A DNA stretch of 64,000 bases from Roseovarius albus (GTDB lineage: Bacteria > Pseudomonadota > Alphaproteobacteria > Rhodobacterales > Rhodobacteraceae). The notes beneath the pieces were generated by a model. It was given only the letters and a program-made list of their open reading frames with translations, searched no databases and had not been told where the DNA came from. Made by a program: the position numbers and the translations under genes. This document shows positions 25,438-34,414 of this stretch, piece by piece; position 1 is the stretch's first letter; each line of letters starts with the position of its first letter. Location: positions 1 to 64,000 of the forward strand of contig NZ_FWFX01000013.1 of the NCBI RefSeq assembly GCF_900172335.1. The letters run 5' to 3'.

Positions 25438-26120
25438 CTGCTGTGCAAAACCAATTTATGTGGATCCGTGACAACAATCTTTTTGCGTGCGCTTTTGATT
25501 GTGCCTTCGCGCTCCCACGCGCTGAGCAATCGGCTGATGGTGTGCAAGGTGCTGCCCGTCATTTCCGAAATATCCTGCCGGGTGATTGGGAAGTCGATTT
25601 CAATGCCTTCGTCAGTTTGACGTCCGGTCTGATTGATCAGCCGTAGCAAAGCATTCGCAACTCGCTGTTCGACCTGTTGGGTTGCCAGTTCCAAAATACG
25701 ATTGTTCATATCGGCCACGCGCTTTCCAACCGTTTTATAAACGCCTTCTGAAAATCCGGCATAGGTTTCCAAGAACCCGGTCAAGTGTTGCATCGGCCAA
25801 CGCAAGCAGAGGCATTCTGCCGCCGCAACAGATGTTGCTGGATACTTACTGTGTCCAAGAGCCGCTGCAATGCCGAACAAATGCCCGCTGGGAATATGCA
25901 GCGTGATGATCTGCTCACCCTCTGGCGTCAGGCGGATGACCCTGATGTACCCGTCAAGCAGCAAGTAAAAATACTCGGCGACCTGGTCTTCTTCGAAAAC
26001 CGTTACACCGGGTTCGAAACGGCAGGTCGTAGCAAGATTAAGAATGTCTCGAATCTGCGCATGTTCCAATTGATTGAACAGTGGAAGACTGTCCAAAAGA
26101 CTTTCGTCGAGTTTGTTCAC
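25434..26120 (-). CDS. nnr: Crp/Fnr-family NO-responsive regulator (Nnr/Dnr type)
   Basis: The protein has a cyclic-nucleotide-like sensor fold (about 15-120 from this start), a long dimer helix and a C-terminal winged helix with [28 protein letters not shown]. It lacks the N-terminal cysteines of Fnr, as expected for a haem-based Nnr/Dnr regulator. GTG 26120 (VNKLDESLL) is chosen with GAGG upstream. The frame is open to ATG 26165, but that would place the 26136-26149 box inside the gene. It sits in the middle of the nor/nir cluster and should activate it when NO is present. Confidence 0.85.
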   Translation of the reverse strand: MNKLDESLLDSLPLFNQLEHAQIRDILNLATTCRFEPGVTVFEEDQVAEYFYLLLDGYIRVIRLTPEGEQIITLHIPSGHLFGIAAALGHSKYPATSVAAAECLCLRWPMQHLTGFLETYAGFSEGVYKTVGKRVADMNNRILELATQQVEQRVANALLRLINQTGRQTDEGIEIDFPITRQDISEMTGSTLHTISRLLSAWEREGTIKSARKKIVVTDPHKLVLHSS

Positions 26121-26135
26121 TTTCCGCCTCGCAGT

Positions 26136-26149
26136 TTGTCTTGGCACAA
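26136..26149. promoter_or_regulatory. Nnr/FNR-type box between nnr and pseudoazurin genes
   Basis: TTGTCTTGGCACAA matches TTG-N8-CAA and lies 77 bases (centre) before the pseudoazurin ATG and just upstream of the preferred nnr start. It could activate the pseudoazurin gene and act on nnr itself. Its position is an argument for the shorter nnr start. Confidence 0.55.
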
Positions 26150-26219
26150 AGAGTGCCAGACTCAAATCCTTCAGATTGCTGCCAATTCAAACACATCCAA
26201 CCTCGGAAAGGAAACTGTG

Positions 26220-26648
26220 ATGTTTGCGAAATCTTTAGCGATTGCCGCGGCAATTTGTATTGGTGGCAACGCGTTTGCCGAAACCATCGAAGTGAAGATG
26301 CTCAACAAAGGGGCCGAGGGTTCGATGGTTTTTGAACCCGCTTACATTGCGGCGCAACCCGGCGACGTCATCCGTTTCATTTCCACAGACAAAGGGCACA
26401 ACGTGGAATCCATCAAAGGCATGCTACCGGAGGGGGTTGAGAAATTCAAAAGCAAGCTGGGTGCAGATTATGATCTGCAGGTTGATGCCGAGGGTTTGTA
26501 TGGCGTCAAATGCACACCGCACTATGCCTTGGGAATGGTTGCCCTGATCCAGGTTGGCGGCGCAGTCAATTTGGAAGAGGCAAGTGCTGTAAAACAAAAG
26601 GGGAAAGCGAAGAAACGTTTTGAACCTTTGTTTGGTAGCGTTCAGTAG
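26220..26648 (+). CDS. Pseudoazurin (blue copper protein)
   Basis: The 142-residue precursor has a signal peptide ([20 protein letters not shown]) and a cupredoxin fold. The type 1 copper ligands are visible: His in DKGHNVES, and Cys-His-Met in CTPHYALGM. It is a periplasmic electron carrier, here the likely donor to the copper nitrite reductase NirK. The start at 26220 follows GGAAAGGA and a proper signal sequence (the upstream open frame belongs to the opposite strand). It has an unusual lysine-rich extension (KQKGKAKKR) before the C-terminus. Confidence 0.93.
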   Translation: MFAKSLAIAAAICIGGNAFAETIEVKMLNKGAEGSMVFEPAYIAAQPGDVIRFISTDKGHNVESIKGMLPEGVEKFKSKLGADYDLQVDAEGLYGVKCTPHYALGMVALIQVGGAVNLEEASAVKQKGKAKKRFEPLFGSVQ

Positions 26649-26668
26649 CCCCTCGAAAATCGCGTACC

Positions 26669-26682
26669 TTGGGCGGTTTCAA
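26669..26682. promoter_or_regulatory. Nnr/FNR-type box before nnrS
   Basis: TTGGGCGGTTTCAA fits TTG-N8-CAA. The centre is 44 bases before the nnrS ATG, which would give almost no leader if it worked as a -41.5 site. It is the weakest of the four boxes in this cluster. Confidence 0.4.
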
Positions 26683-26719
26683 CACGGGGCCGCCAACAAC
26701 TGTGTTCAGGTTGCCTCTG

Positions 26720-27883
26720 ATGAAAGAAACACGTCACTTTATCTTTTTCGACTCGGGCTTCAGGCCCTTTTTTCTGCTTGCAACGGGGTTTTCTATTGTT
26801 GCGGTCGTCTTATGGATGATGATCTGGTCGGGATTATGGACACTGAACAGCCCATTTAAACCGACTGATTGGCACATCCACGAAATGTTGTTTGGGTTTA
26901 GCTCAGCTGTCATCGCGGGCTTTTTGTTGACGGCAATTCCGAATTGGACTGGCCGGGCTCAAATTAGGGACAGATTTTTAGCATTTTTGGTGGCTTTGTG
27001 GATTGCAGGGCGAATTGCAGTACTTGGTGCAATCCCACTACCCATTTCTTGGGTCTTGGTTATCGATAACAGTTTTCTCGCCGTGTTATGTCTTGTTGCC
27101 GCCCATCAATTGCTTGTCTCTCATAACTGGCGCAACTTGACCGTCGTGGCGTTGGTTTGCCTGTTTCTGTGCGCGAATGTGGCTTTTCATCAGGAGGCAA
27201 TGATATCGGGGGCCGCTGATTATAGCCGCCGTGCAGGAATGGCAGTTTTGATCCTTCTGATCATGCTGATCGGTGGGCGCATCATCCCAAGTTTCACGAG
27301 GAATTGGCTAGTAAAACAGGGCGTAACATGCTTGCCAACTCAATTTAATCGATATGATGCCTTATCGCTGGGGATTGCTGTACTCTCCTTGGTTATGTGG
27401 GTTTCTAAAGCGCCGCCGACAATCACCGCCATTGCGTTGTCCGTCGCTGCCATCATCCATGTTATCAGGTTGCAGCGGTGGCAAGGTGGCCGTGCGTGGC
27501 GCTCTGCCATATTGTTGATGTTGCACTTGTCCTATTTGTGCATCCCTGTTGGTTTTGCATTTCTGGCTCTGGCATTGATCTGGAATGGCATGAGCGCCGC
27601 CGCCGGACTTCATGTGCTGGGAATGGGTGCGATTGGTGGCATGACCACTGCCGTAATGCTTCGGGCCAGTATGGGGCATACGGCGCGACCTTTGGCGGCA
27701 GGGGCAACACTTAGCTTGGCGTTTGCAGTAATCCTGCTGGCGGCCATCTTGCGGGCCATGTTGCCGGGCATGTGGATCTTTGGCCTGTCCGGTATACAGA
27801 TCTCAGCAATCCTTTGGGTCGGAGGCTTTGGAATAATCTGCATTCGTATATGGCCTTGGTTGGTTATGCCAAGGGTCGATTAA
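26720..27883 (+). CDS. nnrS: NnrS-family haem-copper membrane protein
   Basis: The 387-residue protein has about 12 membrane helices and the NnrS N-terminal motif FFDSGFRPFFLLATG followed by DWHIHEMLFGFSSAVIAGFLLTAIPNWTGR. GGRIIPSFTRNW (near 195) and GLHVLGMGAIGGMTTAVMLRASMGHTAR (near 310) are also typical. NnrS protects against NO and is usually under NO control. The start at ATG 26720 gives the usual N-terminus; an in-frame ATG at 26669 lies at the regulatory box. It ends 4 bases inside nirV, which is convergent. Confidence 0.92.
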   Translation: MKETRHFIFFDSGFRPFFLLATGFSIVAVVLWMMIWSGLWTLNSPFKPTDWHIHEMLFGFSSAVIAGFLLTAIPNWTGRAQIRDRFLAFLVALWIAGRIAVLGAIPLPISWVLVIDNSFLAVLCLVAAHQLLVSHNWRNLTVVALVCLFLCANVAFHQEAMISGAADYSRRAGMAVLILLIMLIGGRIIPSFTRNWLVKQGVTCLPTQFNRYDALSLGIAVLSLVMWVSKAPPTITAIALSVAAIIHVIRLQRWQGGRAWRSAILLMLHLSYLCIPVGFAFLALALIWNGMSAAAGLHVLGMGAIGGMTTAVMLRASMGHTARPLAAGATLSLAFAVILLAAILRAMLPGMWIFGLSGIQISAILWVGGFGIICIRIWPWLVMPRVD

Positions 27884-28698
27884 TTTTCACGAATTAGTCG
27901 TATGACCAGATGATCGGGAGGCAAACCAACGGCGCAGCCGCCAACACTGGCGTCGCGAACAAAGTCGATAATAAATGCCCGATGCACTCCTTGTGCCAGG
28001 CGCACACCGCAGTAATCTTCGCTTTGCTGGACTAACTCTCCATTCACATTCACCTCACCTTTTTTGAAACAGGTCGTGGTCCATTCCCATGTGTTGCCCC
28101 CCAAATACGCGATTCCAAAAGCGTTTTCACCGTAGGTGCCCAATGGCTTCAATGTAGGGTCCGCACTGTCTCGATTCTGAATATTTGCGCGGTAAGCATC
28201 AATCCACCGTTGCGCCGGATCATCGTATTCAGGCCCATCTGACACGAATTCGTCCTCATACCGCTCAGCGGCGGCATAAGCCCATTCAGGGCCTGTTGGC
28301 AAACGCCAGTTTTGTGCTGTCCTCTCAGATTGCCACGCAGCAAAATCCAATGCGTCGCGATAGTTTACCAACGTTTGCGGCAGAGTTTCTGAACCTGAGG
28401 AAGCGCTCTCAACACAACCACCTTCAGAAACACATTTGGAGTAAGCAGCTTGCGTAACAGGGTATCGCATAATCTCTAGGTTTCCGGGAATGTTAATGGT
28501 ACGTTTAGGGGCTGAAACAACACGCCTGCCGTTGCGAAACTCACCGGCGAGCTGATACTCAATCACACCTGCGGGCAACGCTCTTAACTCTAGTAACTCA
28601 TCTGCTAGGGGTTCTGCCCCATTTGAGAAACCCAAAAGATATACTGCGAGGACGGAAAACCCGCCAATGTCAGCAACTGTAAGAACCGGTCGCGCCAT
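27880..28698 (-). CDS. nirV: NirV, formylglycine-generating-enzyme-like protein
   Basis: The 272-residue protein has a membrane helix at the N-terminus (about 8-28) and an FGE-sulfatase fold (about 60-270) with MRYPVTQAAYSKCV, WRLPTGPEWAYAAAERYEDEF and GNTWEWTTTCF. NirV is regularly the downstream partner of copper nitrite reductase, though its role is not settled. The ATG at 28698 is chosen because GAGGG lies just upstream. It shares a promoter with nirK. Confidence 0.88.
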   Translation of the reverse strand: MARPVLTVADIGGFSVLAVYLLGFSNGAEPLADELLELRALPAGVIEYQLAGEFRNGRRVVSAPKRTINIPGNLEIMRYPVTQAAYSKCVSEGGCVESASSGSETLPQTLVNYRDALDFAAWQSERTAQNWRLPTGPEWAYAAAERYEDEFVSDGPEYDDPAQRWIDAYRANIQNRDSADPTLKPLGTYGENAFGIAYLGGNTWEWTTTCFKKGEVNVNGELVQQSEDYCGVRLAQGVHRAFIIDFVRDASVGGCAVGLPPDHLVIRLIREN

Positions 28699-28776
28699 GG
28701 GAAACCCTCTTGTTTTGAACAAAAAGGGGGGCCGCAGTTGCGCGCCCCAGTTAAATGTTGAACCGTAAACTTGCCA

Positions 28777-29925
28777 TTAAGGCAGAGCAGTACGACCTTC
28801 GTGCATCACATCGTATTCGGTAGGTGCAACAACCTGCGCCATAAGATCGTTATTCCATTCACCTTCGACTATAACGTGCGCAGTAGCGCCCAGATTCACC
28901 GCTTCGATTAGGTTGTGGTTTACATAGGCATAGACCCCGGGCTGCAAAAATTCATAAAGCGCCGCACCAGCTGAGCCACCACGAATAAACCATGTCTCAA
29001 GATCGCGTTCTGGAATGTTGTTAAATTTACCCGCTTCCCAAACCAGATCTCCATGCCCCCCAATCAGGTGAGGACGACTATCACGGTTGGCCTGACTGTG
29101 GACAAACAAGACATTTTCACCTTGCTTGGCCGTTAGGGCATTATCACCGGTCAAGGCGCCTACCTTGCCGTTGAATGTCACATGGGTTGGTATCAGCCCG
29201 TTCATGACCTCCAGCGTTTCGGGATAACTTTCACCGACATCTTCGTAACGCTTGTAATTTCCATCGGCATCTTTTGGGATATAGAAGTCATTTTCGCCGA
29301 TATAGAACACTTGATCATAGGAAACCGGGTTACCGTTGTGATCGCTCAGGCCATCTCGAGGCAGGATCATAATAGCACCGGACATGCCTGACACCACGTG
29401 CCATGGGATCATCGGTCCGCCGGGGGCACAGTGATAGACAAAAGTACCGGGTCGGGTGGCCTTGAACCGGAGTACAGTTTTTTCGCCCGGGTTCACCAGC
29501 GTCAAGGACCCACCACCAAGTGCACCTGTTGCTGAGTGAAAGTCGATATTGTGCTGCATCAGGTTTTCCGGCGGATTGTAGAGTGTAAGCTCAACATAGT
29601 CGCCCTCATGAACCACCATCAGCGGGCCGGGAACTGATCCGTTAAAAGTCATCGCCTGCAGATAGGCATCATCGTCAACCTGGATTTCTTTTTCGATGAT
29701 CTTCATTTCAAATTCATGGATAACCGGGTCTCCGGTTGCGATCTGCTCATGTGGATGTACAAACGGAGGCTTCACCAGCTTGTGTTTGACCCGTTTCAAG
29801 GCAGACAGATCAACCGGCTTTGCATCCGAGGTGTCCATGATTTCTTCTGCATTTGCTGTTTTTATCAGCGCTGGTGCCGATGCAAGAAACGCGGTTCCTA
29901 ATAATGCTGTTCTTCTTGTGATCAT
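28777..29925 (-). CDS. nirK: Copper-containing nitrite reductase NirK
   Basis: The 382-residue precursor has a twin-arginine signal ([18 protein letters not shown]) and two cupredoxin domains. Type 1 copper ligands appear in [19 protein letters not shown] (Cys, His, Met) with His in [12 protein letters not shown]. Type 2 ligands come from the second His of that segment, the HC pair and the C-terminal VNHNLIEA. The catalytic Asp and His are in FHSATG-side and [13 protein letters not shown] regions. It reduces nitrite to NO in the periplasm. A TTG-N8-CAA box is centred 70 bases upstream. Confidence 0.95.
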   Translation of the reverse strand: MITRRTALLGTAFLASAPALIKTANAEEIMDTSDAKPVDLSALKRVKHKLVKPPFVHPHEQIATGDPVIHEFEMKIIEKEIQVDDDAYLQAMTFNGSVPGPLMVVHEGDYVELTLYNPPENLMQHNIDFHSATGALGGGSLTLVNPGEKTVLRFKATRPGTFVYHCAPGGPMIPWHVVSGMSGAIMILPRDGLSDHNGNPVSYDQVFYIGENDFYIPKDADGNYKRYEDVGESYPETLEVMNGLIPTHVTFNGKVGALTGDNALTAKQGENVLFVHSQANRDSRPHLIGGHGDLVWEAGKFNNIPERDLETWFIRGGSAGAALYEFLQPGVYAYVNHNLIEAVNLGATAHVIVEGEWNNDLMAQVVAPTEYDVMHEGRTALP

Positions 29926-29988
29926 GGCTGTGGTCCTTTGTAAATCAGACAGTTGCCCACATTGTAATCTTGCGTTTGCCTTTAAACG

Positions 29989-30002
29989 TTGTGTCAGAAC
30001 AA
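29989..30002. promoter_or_regulatory. Nnr/FNR-type box before nirK
   Basis: TTGTGTCAGAACAA matches TTG-N8-CAA and is centred 70 bases upstream of the nirK ATG, almost the same spacing as the norC box (68). A class II promoter at this place would give a leader of about 28 bases. The rest of the 29926-30217 spacer shows no gene. Confidence 0.6.
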
Positions 30003-30217
30003 TGTTTACTCAATTGGTTTTGGTTCAACAGTTTCGTATGGAATTTTGGATTTACGTGTCCGGATTCGAGAGATAGCAATTACGCTAGATGTGGAGACAG
30101 GTTTTCATTTGAAGGTTTAGTGAGAATTTTGGCAGGTCTCCTATTCGTCACAACGAATGCCCCCCAACTAAATCAACCGGACTCTCGCAAAACTACTAAT
30201 TCTACAGCGAACAATTA

Positions 30218-31264
30218 TTATAGGCCTCTTACACATTTATTGTGTTGGAGTGCCGTCGAATTTCTTTCAATTATACGCAATTCACACTTCTCTTTAACCA
30301 GATCGGCGTGCTTATCAGCTATTTTATCCGTAATGTGTTTAGCGGCTAGCGAGCCAATGTTTTTGGCAGGAATCCGAATGGTCGAAAGAGAAGGTTCAAT
30401 TTCACCAGAACCTTTAAAATCGCCAATTCCCATAACCGAAAGATCTGCGGGAACATCTATAGATAGTTTCTGGGCGGCATACAGTGCACCTTGAGCGATG
30501 ATGTCATTGCCACACAAAATACCTGTGGGAATGTTGTCTGCTTTTAACAACGATAAGCAGGCGCGCTTCGCCTCAGCGATACTATATGGAGCCTCTAATA
30601 TCCAGTTTTCGGGGACATCAACATCTTTGCTTCGCAATTCATTTCGCGCACCATGAAATCTATCATAAGCGCGATCATTCCCTGCCGTGCTTGGGAACAC
30701 GAGGCTAATTTTTCGATGTCCAAGCGATAGAAGGTGACGGGCTGCCAAGCGACCGGCTTCGGCGTTTTCCACACCTACGCATGACATTTTTGTGGTCTCG
30801 CTATAGTTCCAAATCGCAACAATCGGTATACCTTGTTGTTCGATCAGATGATGTGTTGCATCTGAATGCTCAAGGCCAATCACGGCCAATCCGTCGACCC
30901 GATGCTCAAGCAGCTTGCGTAGCATTGCGTACTCACGGTTAAGATCGAATCCGTGTGACGCTATCAACATTGTGAAGCCACGAGCGTCGAGCTCGGTCGT
31001 GAACGATTGAATAAGTTCAGCAAAAATTGCGTTATCAATTGTTGGTACCACCAGACCAATTGTTCCACTTCTCTTGCCGTGCATCACTTGAGCGGCACGG
31101 TTACGAATGTACCCCAGTTTTTTGACGGCACGTTCGACCCTCCTTCGAGTCGTTGGGTTCACCAAGTCCGGGTGATTAAAGCTTCTCGAAACGGTTGAAA
31201 TAGAAACTCTTGCAGCCTTTGCTACATCCACAATATCTGGTTTATTATTATTAATTACAGTCAT
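30218..31264 (-). CDS. LacI-family regulator of the sulfoacetate-type operon
   Basis: The 348-residue protein has a LacI HTH (residues 10-55: DIVDVAKAARVSISTVSRSFN, then the hinge LGYIRNRAAQVMHGKRS) and a periplasmic-binding-protein-like sensor domain (about 65-335). It is divergent from a TctABC transporter and two CoA-pathway genes and faces a LacI-type operator in the shared 98-bp spacer. The effector is probably the transported acid or its CoA product; this is inferred from position. Confidence 0.85.
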   Translation of the reverse strand: MTVINNNKPDIVDVAKAARVSISTVSRSFNHPDLVNPTTRRRVERAVKKLGYIRNRAAQVMHGKRSGTIGLVVPTIDNAIFAELIQSFTTELDARGFTMLIASHGFDLNREYAMLRKLLEHRVDGLAVIGLEHSDATHHLIEQQGIPIVAIWNYSETTKMSCVGVENAEAGRLAARHLLSLGHRKISLVFPSTAGNDRAYDRFHGARNELRSKDVDVPENWILEAPYSIAEAKRACLSLLKADNIPTGILCGNDIIAQGALYAAQKLSIDVPADLSVMGIGDFKGSGEIEPSLSTIRIPAKNIGSLAAKHITDKIADKHADLVKEKCELRIIERNSTALQHNKCVRGL

Positions 31265-31289
31265 TTAGGATGCGCTTTTCCAAATTTCA

Positions 31290-31303
31290 TGAAAACGTTT
31301 GCA
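31290..31303. promoter_or_regulatory. LacI-type operator
   Basis: TGAAAACGTTTGCA is palindromic in 12 of 14 positions around a central CG, the standard form of LacI/GalR operators (half-site TGxAAACG). It lies between the divergent lacI-type gene and the transporter operon. Confidence 0.6.
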
Positions 31304-31362
31304 ATACTATTTTCATGACGTAACCTTTTCTGTCAATCAAAAGCTTTTGGCGGGATGAGAAC

Positions 31363-32874
31363 TTGGAATTTCTTTATTACTTCGGAGATGTCTTTGCCCC
31401 TGTGTCCTTTGGGCTCTTAATCTTGGGCACGGTTGGTGGTTTAATATTGGGGGCAACACCGGGGCTTTCTCCCACAATGGCAGTCGCCCTACTGATCCCA
31501 TTCACGTTTCATCTGCAACCCGTCCAAGGTTTGATATTGCTGGGAGCTGCCTATACCTCGACGGTTGCGGGGGGGGCTGTCAGCGCCATTTTGCTTAAAA
31601 TTCCGGGCGCGCCAGCGAATATCGCAACAACTTTGGATGGCCATACGATGGCCAAACAAGGCAAAGGGGCAAAGGCGCTTCAGCTAAGCTTTCTGGCGTC
31701 AGCTGTGGGCGGGGTGATCGGGGTTCTTTTGTTGATTTTCTTGACCCCAGTTTTGTCTAAGTGGGCCCTCGCTTTTGGCCCAAGTCATCTGTTTTGGTTG
31801 GCGATACTCGGCGTTACGGTGATTGGATCTTTGGATTCTTCATCTGTGGTAAAAGGGCTTTTATCCGGTTGTATCGGCCTTTGGCTTGCCACGATTGGAT
31901 TTGACGACATCATGGGTGCCCAGCGCTTTATCTTTCATCCTGCGCTTGGAGGTGGAATCAACATTATCGCCGCTTTGATTGGCCTGTTCGCGATCCCTCA
32001 AGTTCTGACCATGTTTGCAAAAGGGCGCAGCGACAAAGGTGCCGAAGTGATCGCCGTTGAAAAACATTCAGTGATCGACGCCGTGCGCGAAGTCGCTCGA
32101 CAACCACGCGCCCTTTCTATCGGAACTATAACAGGATCAGTCATTGGACTTATTCCCGGGGTCGGTGGACAGATCGCGGGTCTTGTTGCCTATGACCAAA
32201 CCAAAAAATTCAGCCCAAACCGGGATCAATTTGGCAAGGGGCACCCTGAAGGCGTCATTGCCGCAGAAGCAGCAAACAACGCCATGGTCGGTCCCAGCCT
32301 TGTGCCGTTGTTGACGTTGTCAATTCCCGGCTCTCCAACCGCCGCCGTCTTACTTGGCGGCTTACTGATACATGGAATTTTTCCGGGTACTGATCTTTTT
32401 GACAATCATCCAGACGTCGCTTGGACCTTCATCAACTCAATGCTGATCGGGCAAATTTTGATGTGTATTTTTGGCCTTTATGTTGCTGGGCTGGCGGCAC
32501 GGGTTGCGCAGGTTCCGCAGAGTGTGATGGCCGCCGTGGTTTTGGGCCTGGCAGTCTTTGGCAGCTATTCAGTCCAGTCATCAATGGGCGATGTCTATGT
32601 CATGGCTGCACTAGGTGTGATGATGTATTTCCTGGAGCGATTTGGGTTTTCCGCAGCCCCACTTGTATTGGGCTTGATCCTTGGCCCGATTGCCGAAGCG
32701 AATTTCATCCAAGGCAGCATGATTGCAGGGGCCACTGACGGGCTTGGTGCGTATTTCTTGAGTGGCGCTTTGAACATTGCGCTCATCGGAGCGGTGGTCG
32801 CATCGATTATTTATTCGTCATGGATGGAAATCAAATCTCGCCGCTACACGTCAAAAGAGGAGATCATGGGATGA
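31363..32874 (+). CDS. Tripartite tricarboxylate transporter large permease (TctA)
   Basis: The 503-residue protein has about 12 membrane helices with the TctA signature GATPGLSPTMAVALLIPFTF (near residue 35) and its inverted repeat GLIPGVGGQIAGLVAYDQTKKF (near 262). The start is TTG (31363), preceded by GGCGGGATGAG; no in-frame ATG gives the usual N-terminus. The next gene overlaps in ATGA. With the TctB and TctC genes it forms a complete uptake system. The ligand is probably the acid activated by the ligase at the end of the operon. Confidence 0.9.
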   Translation: MEFLYYFGDVFAPVSFGLLILGTVGGLILGATPGLSPTMAVALLIPFTFHLQPVQGLILLGAAYTSTVAGGAVSAILLKIPGAPANIATTLDGHTMAKQGKGAKALQLSFLASAVGGVIGVLLLIFLTPVLSKWALAFGPSHLFWLAILGVTVIGSLDSSSVVKGLLSGCIGLWLATIGFDDIMGAQRFIFHPALGGGINIIAALIGLFAIPQVLTMFAKGRSDKGAEVIAVEKHSVIDAVREVARQPRALSIGTITGSVIGLIPGVGGQIAGLVAYDQTKKFSPNRDQFGKGHPEGVIAAEAANNAMVGPSLVPLLTLSIPGSPTAAVLLGGLLIHGIFPGTDLFDNHPDVAWTFINSMLIGQILMCIFGLYVAGLAARVAQVPQSVMAAVVLGLAVFGSYSVQSSMGDVYVMAALGVMMYFLERFGFSAAPLVLGLILGPIAEANFIQGSMIAGATDGLGAYFLSGALNIALIGAVVASIIYSSWMEIKSRRYTSKEEIMG

Positions 32875-33341
32875 CGGTACCTTCTTTGCCCCGCGTACAG
32901 CACATTGTCGCATCTGGTGTTATTGCGGCAGTTGGATGCTGGGTTGCTTGGGTTAGCTATACGCAACAACCCGCAGAAGCTTTCTTGTTCCCAAGGCTGA
33001 TATCTACTGTCTTCGTCGTTCTTGCGCTATGGACATTTGCCAAGGCGCTTATGGGATGGACCAAAGTCGGACACGGGCTTGGCAGGATAGATGTCATCAA
33101 TCTTTTTCCGGGTTTGATCATCGCTTTGATTTATGTGTTCTGGCTTGCCAAAGCACTGGGGTTTTACACGGCAGGTGCGATCGTCTTTTTCATCCTGCTT
33201 GCAATTTACGATCCGGCACCTCATCGCGAGCTCAAAACCTGGATCAAACGCATCATCATTACAGCCTGCTATTTGGTCGTTATGTACGGCCTCTTTGCCA
33301 AACTGTTGAAAGTCTACACACCACGTGAGGTCTTTTTCTAA
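32871..33341 (+). CDS. Tripartite tricarboxylate transporter small permease (TctB)
   Basis: The 156-residue protein has four membrane helices (about 14-32, 42-62, 80-110 and 120-145), which is the TctB layout. Its ATG overlaps the tctA stop. The frame is open upstream, but that stretch lies in tctA. Sequence conservation in TctB is low, so the identification leans on topology and position between TctA and TctC. Confidence 0.85.
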   Translation: MTVPSLPRVQHIVASGVIAAVGCWVAWVSYTQQPAEAFLFPRLISTVFVVLALWTFAKALMGWTKVGHGLGRIDVINLFPGLIIALIYVFWLAKALGFYTAGAIVFFILLAIYDPAPHRELKTWIKRIIITACYLVVMYGLFAKLLKVYTPREVFF

Positions 33342-33388
33342 ACAAGTTGCGGAGAACGCAACTGGCCAACAATCCTAGGGAGGAAAAA

Positions 33389-34351
33389 ATGAAGAAACTA
33401 ATCTTAGGAGCAACTTTAGCTCTCACAACATTGGCTGGCGGTGCGGTTTTCGCAGACGATTATCCTGAACGCCCTGTCATGATGATGGTCAGTTATGGCG
33501 CTGGTGGCGCGACAGACTTCCAAGCGCGAATTGTGACAATGACAGCCGGGAACGAGGATGCTCTTGGCATGCCCATAGCCATCATCAACAAACCTGGTGC
33601 AGGTGGCCGTGTCGGCTGGAACTGGTTTGCGACACAAGCTGAGGCTGACGGTTACACCCTTGGAGCTTACAACGTTCCGCATTTCATTGCGCAATCAATA
33701 AAAGGCGGCGTCGAATACTCCACCGACAGTTTTGAGCCCATTGCGAATTGGGGTGCCGACCCCGCCGTTTTCGTAGTGGCGACAGACAGCCCGATGAATT
33801 CTATGGATGATGTTGTGGCCTTCGCCAATGAGAACCCTGGTAAGCTTACTTTTTCTGGTGCGGGTCTGTTCGTGGGGCACCACATTGCAGCGTTGCAGCT
33901 TGAAAAAGCAGCAGGTGTGAAAATGGCTTATATCCCCACCAAAGGTGGTGGTGCCGCAGCAATGAAGGCTGTGATCGCCGGTGAAGTCATGGGCGGGGTG
34001 AATAATCTGTCTGATGCCTTTCGCGCACAAGAGGCAGGGAATGTTAAAATTCTTGGCGTGTTCGATCTTGAGCGTAACGCATTCTTGCCGGATGTCCCAA
34101 CCCTGAAAGAGCAAGGCTACGATATCGACAATGCCAGCGTGAATTTTCGCGGCATCATGGTGCCCAAAGGGACGCCACCAGAAGTGATCGATACCTTGGC
34201 CGCAACAGTTCCAGAAATGTTCAAAAACGGCAAAGTTTCTAAAAAAATGGATGCAGGCGGATCCCCGATGCACATCATGACCCGCGATGAAGTCATCGAG
34301 ATGTGGGCCGCACGGGAAGAAACACTCAAAGAACTGCTGGCAGGACTTTAA
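33389..34351 (+). CDS. Tripartite tricarboxylate transporter binding protein (TctC)
   Basis: The 320-residue precursor has a signal peptide (MKKLILGATLALTTLAGGAVFA) and a Bug/TctC fold starting DDYPERPVMMMVSYGAGGATDFQARI, with the ligand loop PGAGGRVGWNWFA (near 68) and AYIPTKGGGAAAMKAVIAGEV-like region (near 190). It starts after a strong GGGAGG site. It has many charged residues for an organic anion ligand. It would catch the substrate in the periplasm for TctAB. Confidence 0.9.
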   Translation: MKKLILGATLALTTLAGGAVFADDYPERPVMMMVSYGAGGATDFQARIVTMTAGNEDALGMPIAIINKPGAGGRVGWNWFATQAEADGYTLGAYNVPHFIAQSIKGGVEYSTDSFEPIANWGADPAVFVVATDSPMNSMDDVVAFANENPGKLTFSGAGLFVGHHIAALQLEKAAGVKMAYIPTKGGGAAAMKAVIAGEVMGGVNNLSDAFRAQEAGNVKILGVFDLERNAFLPDVPTLKEQGYDIDNASVNFRGIMVPKGTPPEVIDTLAATVPEMFKNGKVSKKMDAGGSPMHIMTRDEVIEMWAAREETLKELLAGL

Positions 34352-34414
34352 ACCACAGCTCATCAAAGGACAGGGCCGTTTGTTGCCCTGTCTAAACCAA
34401 GGGAGATTTCCAAG

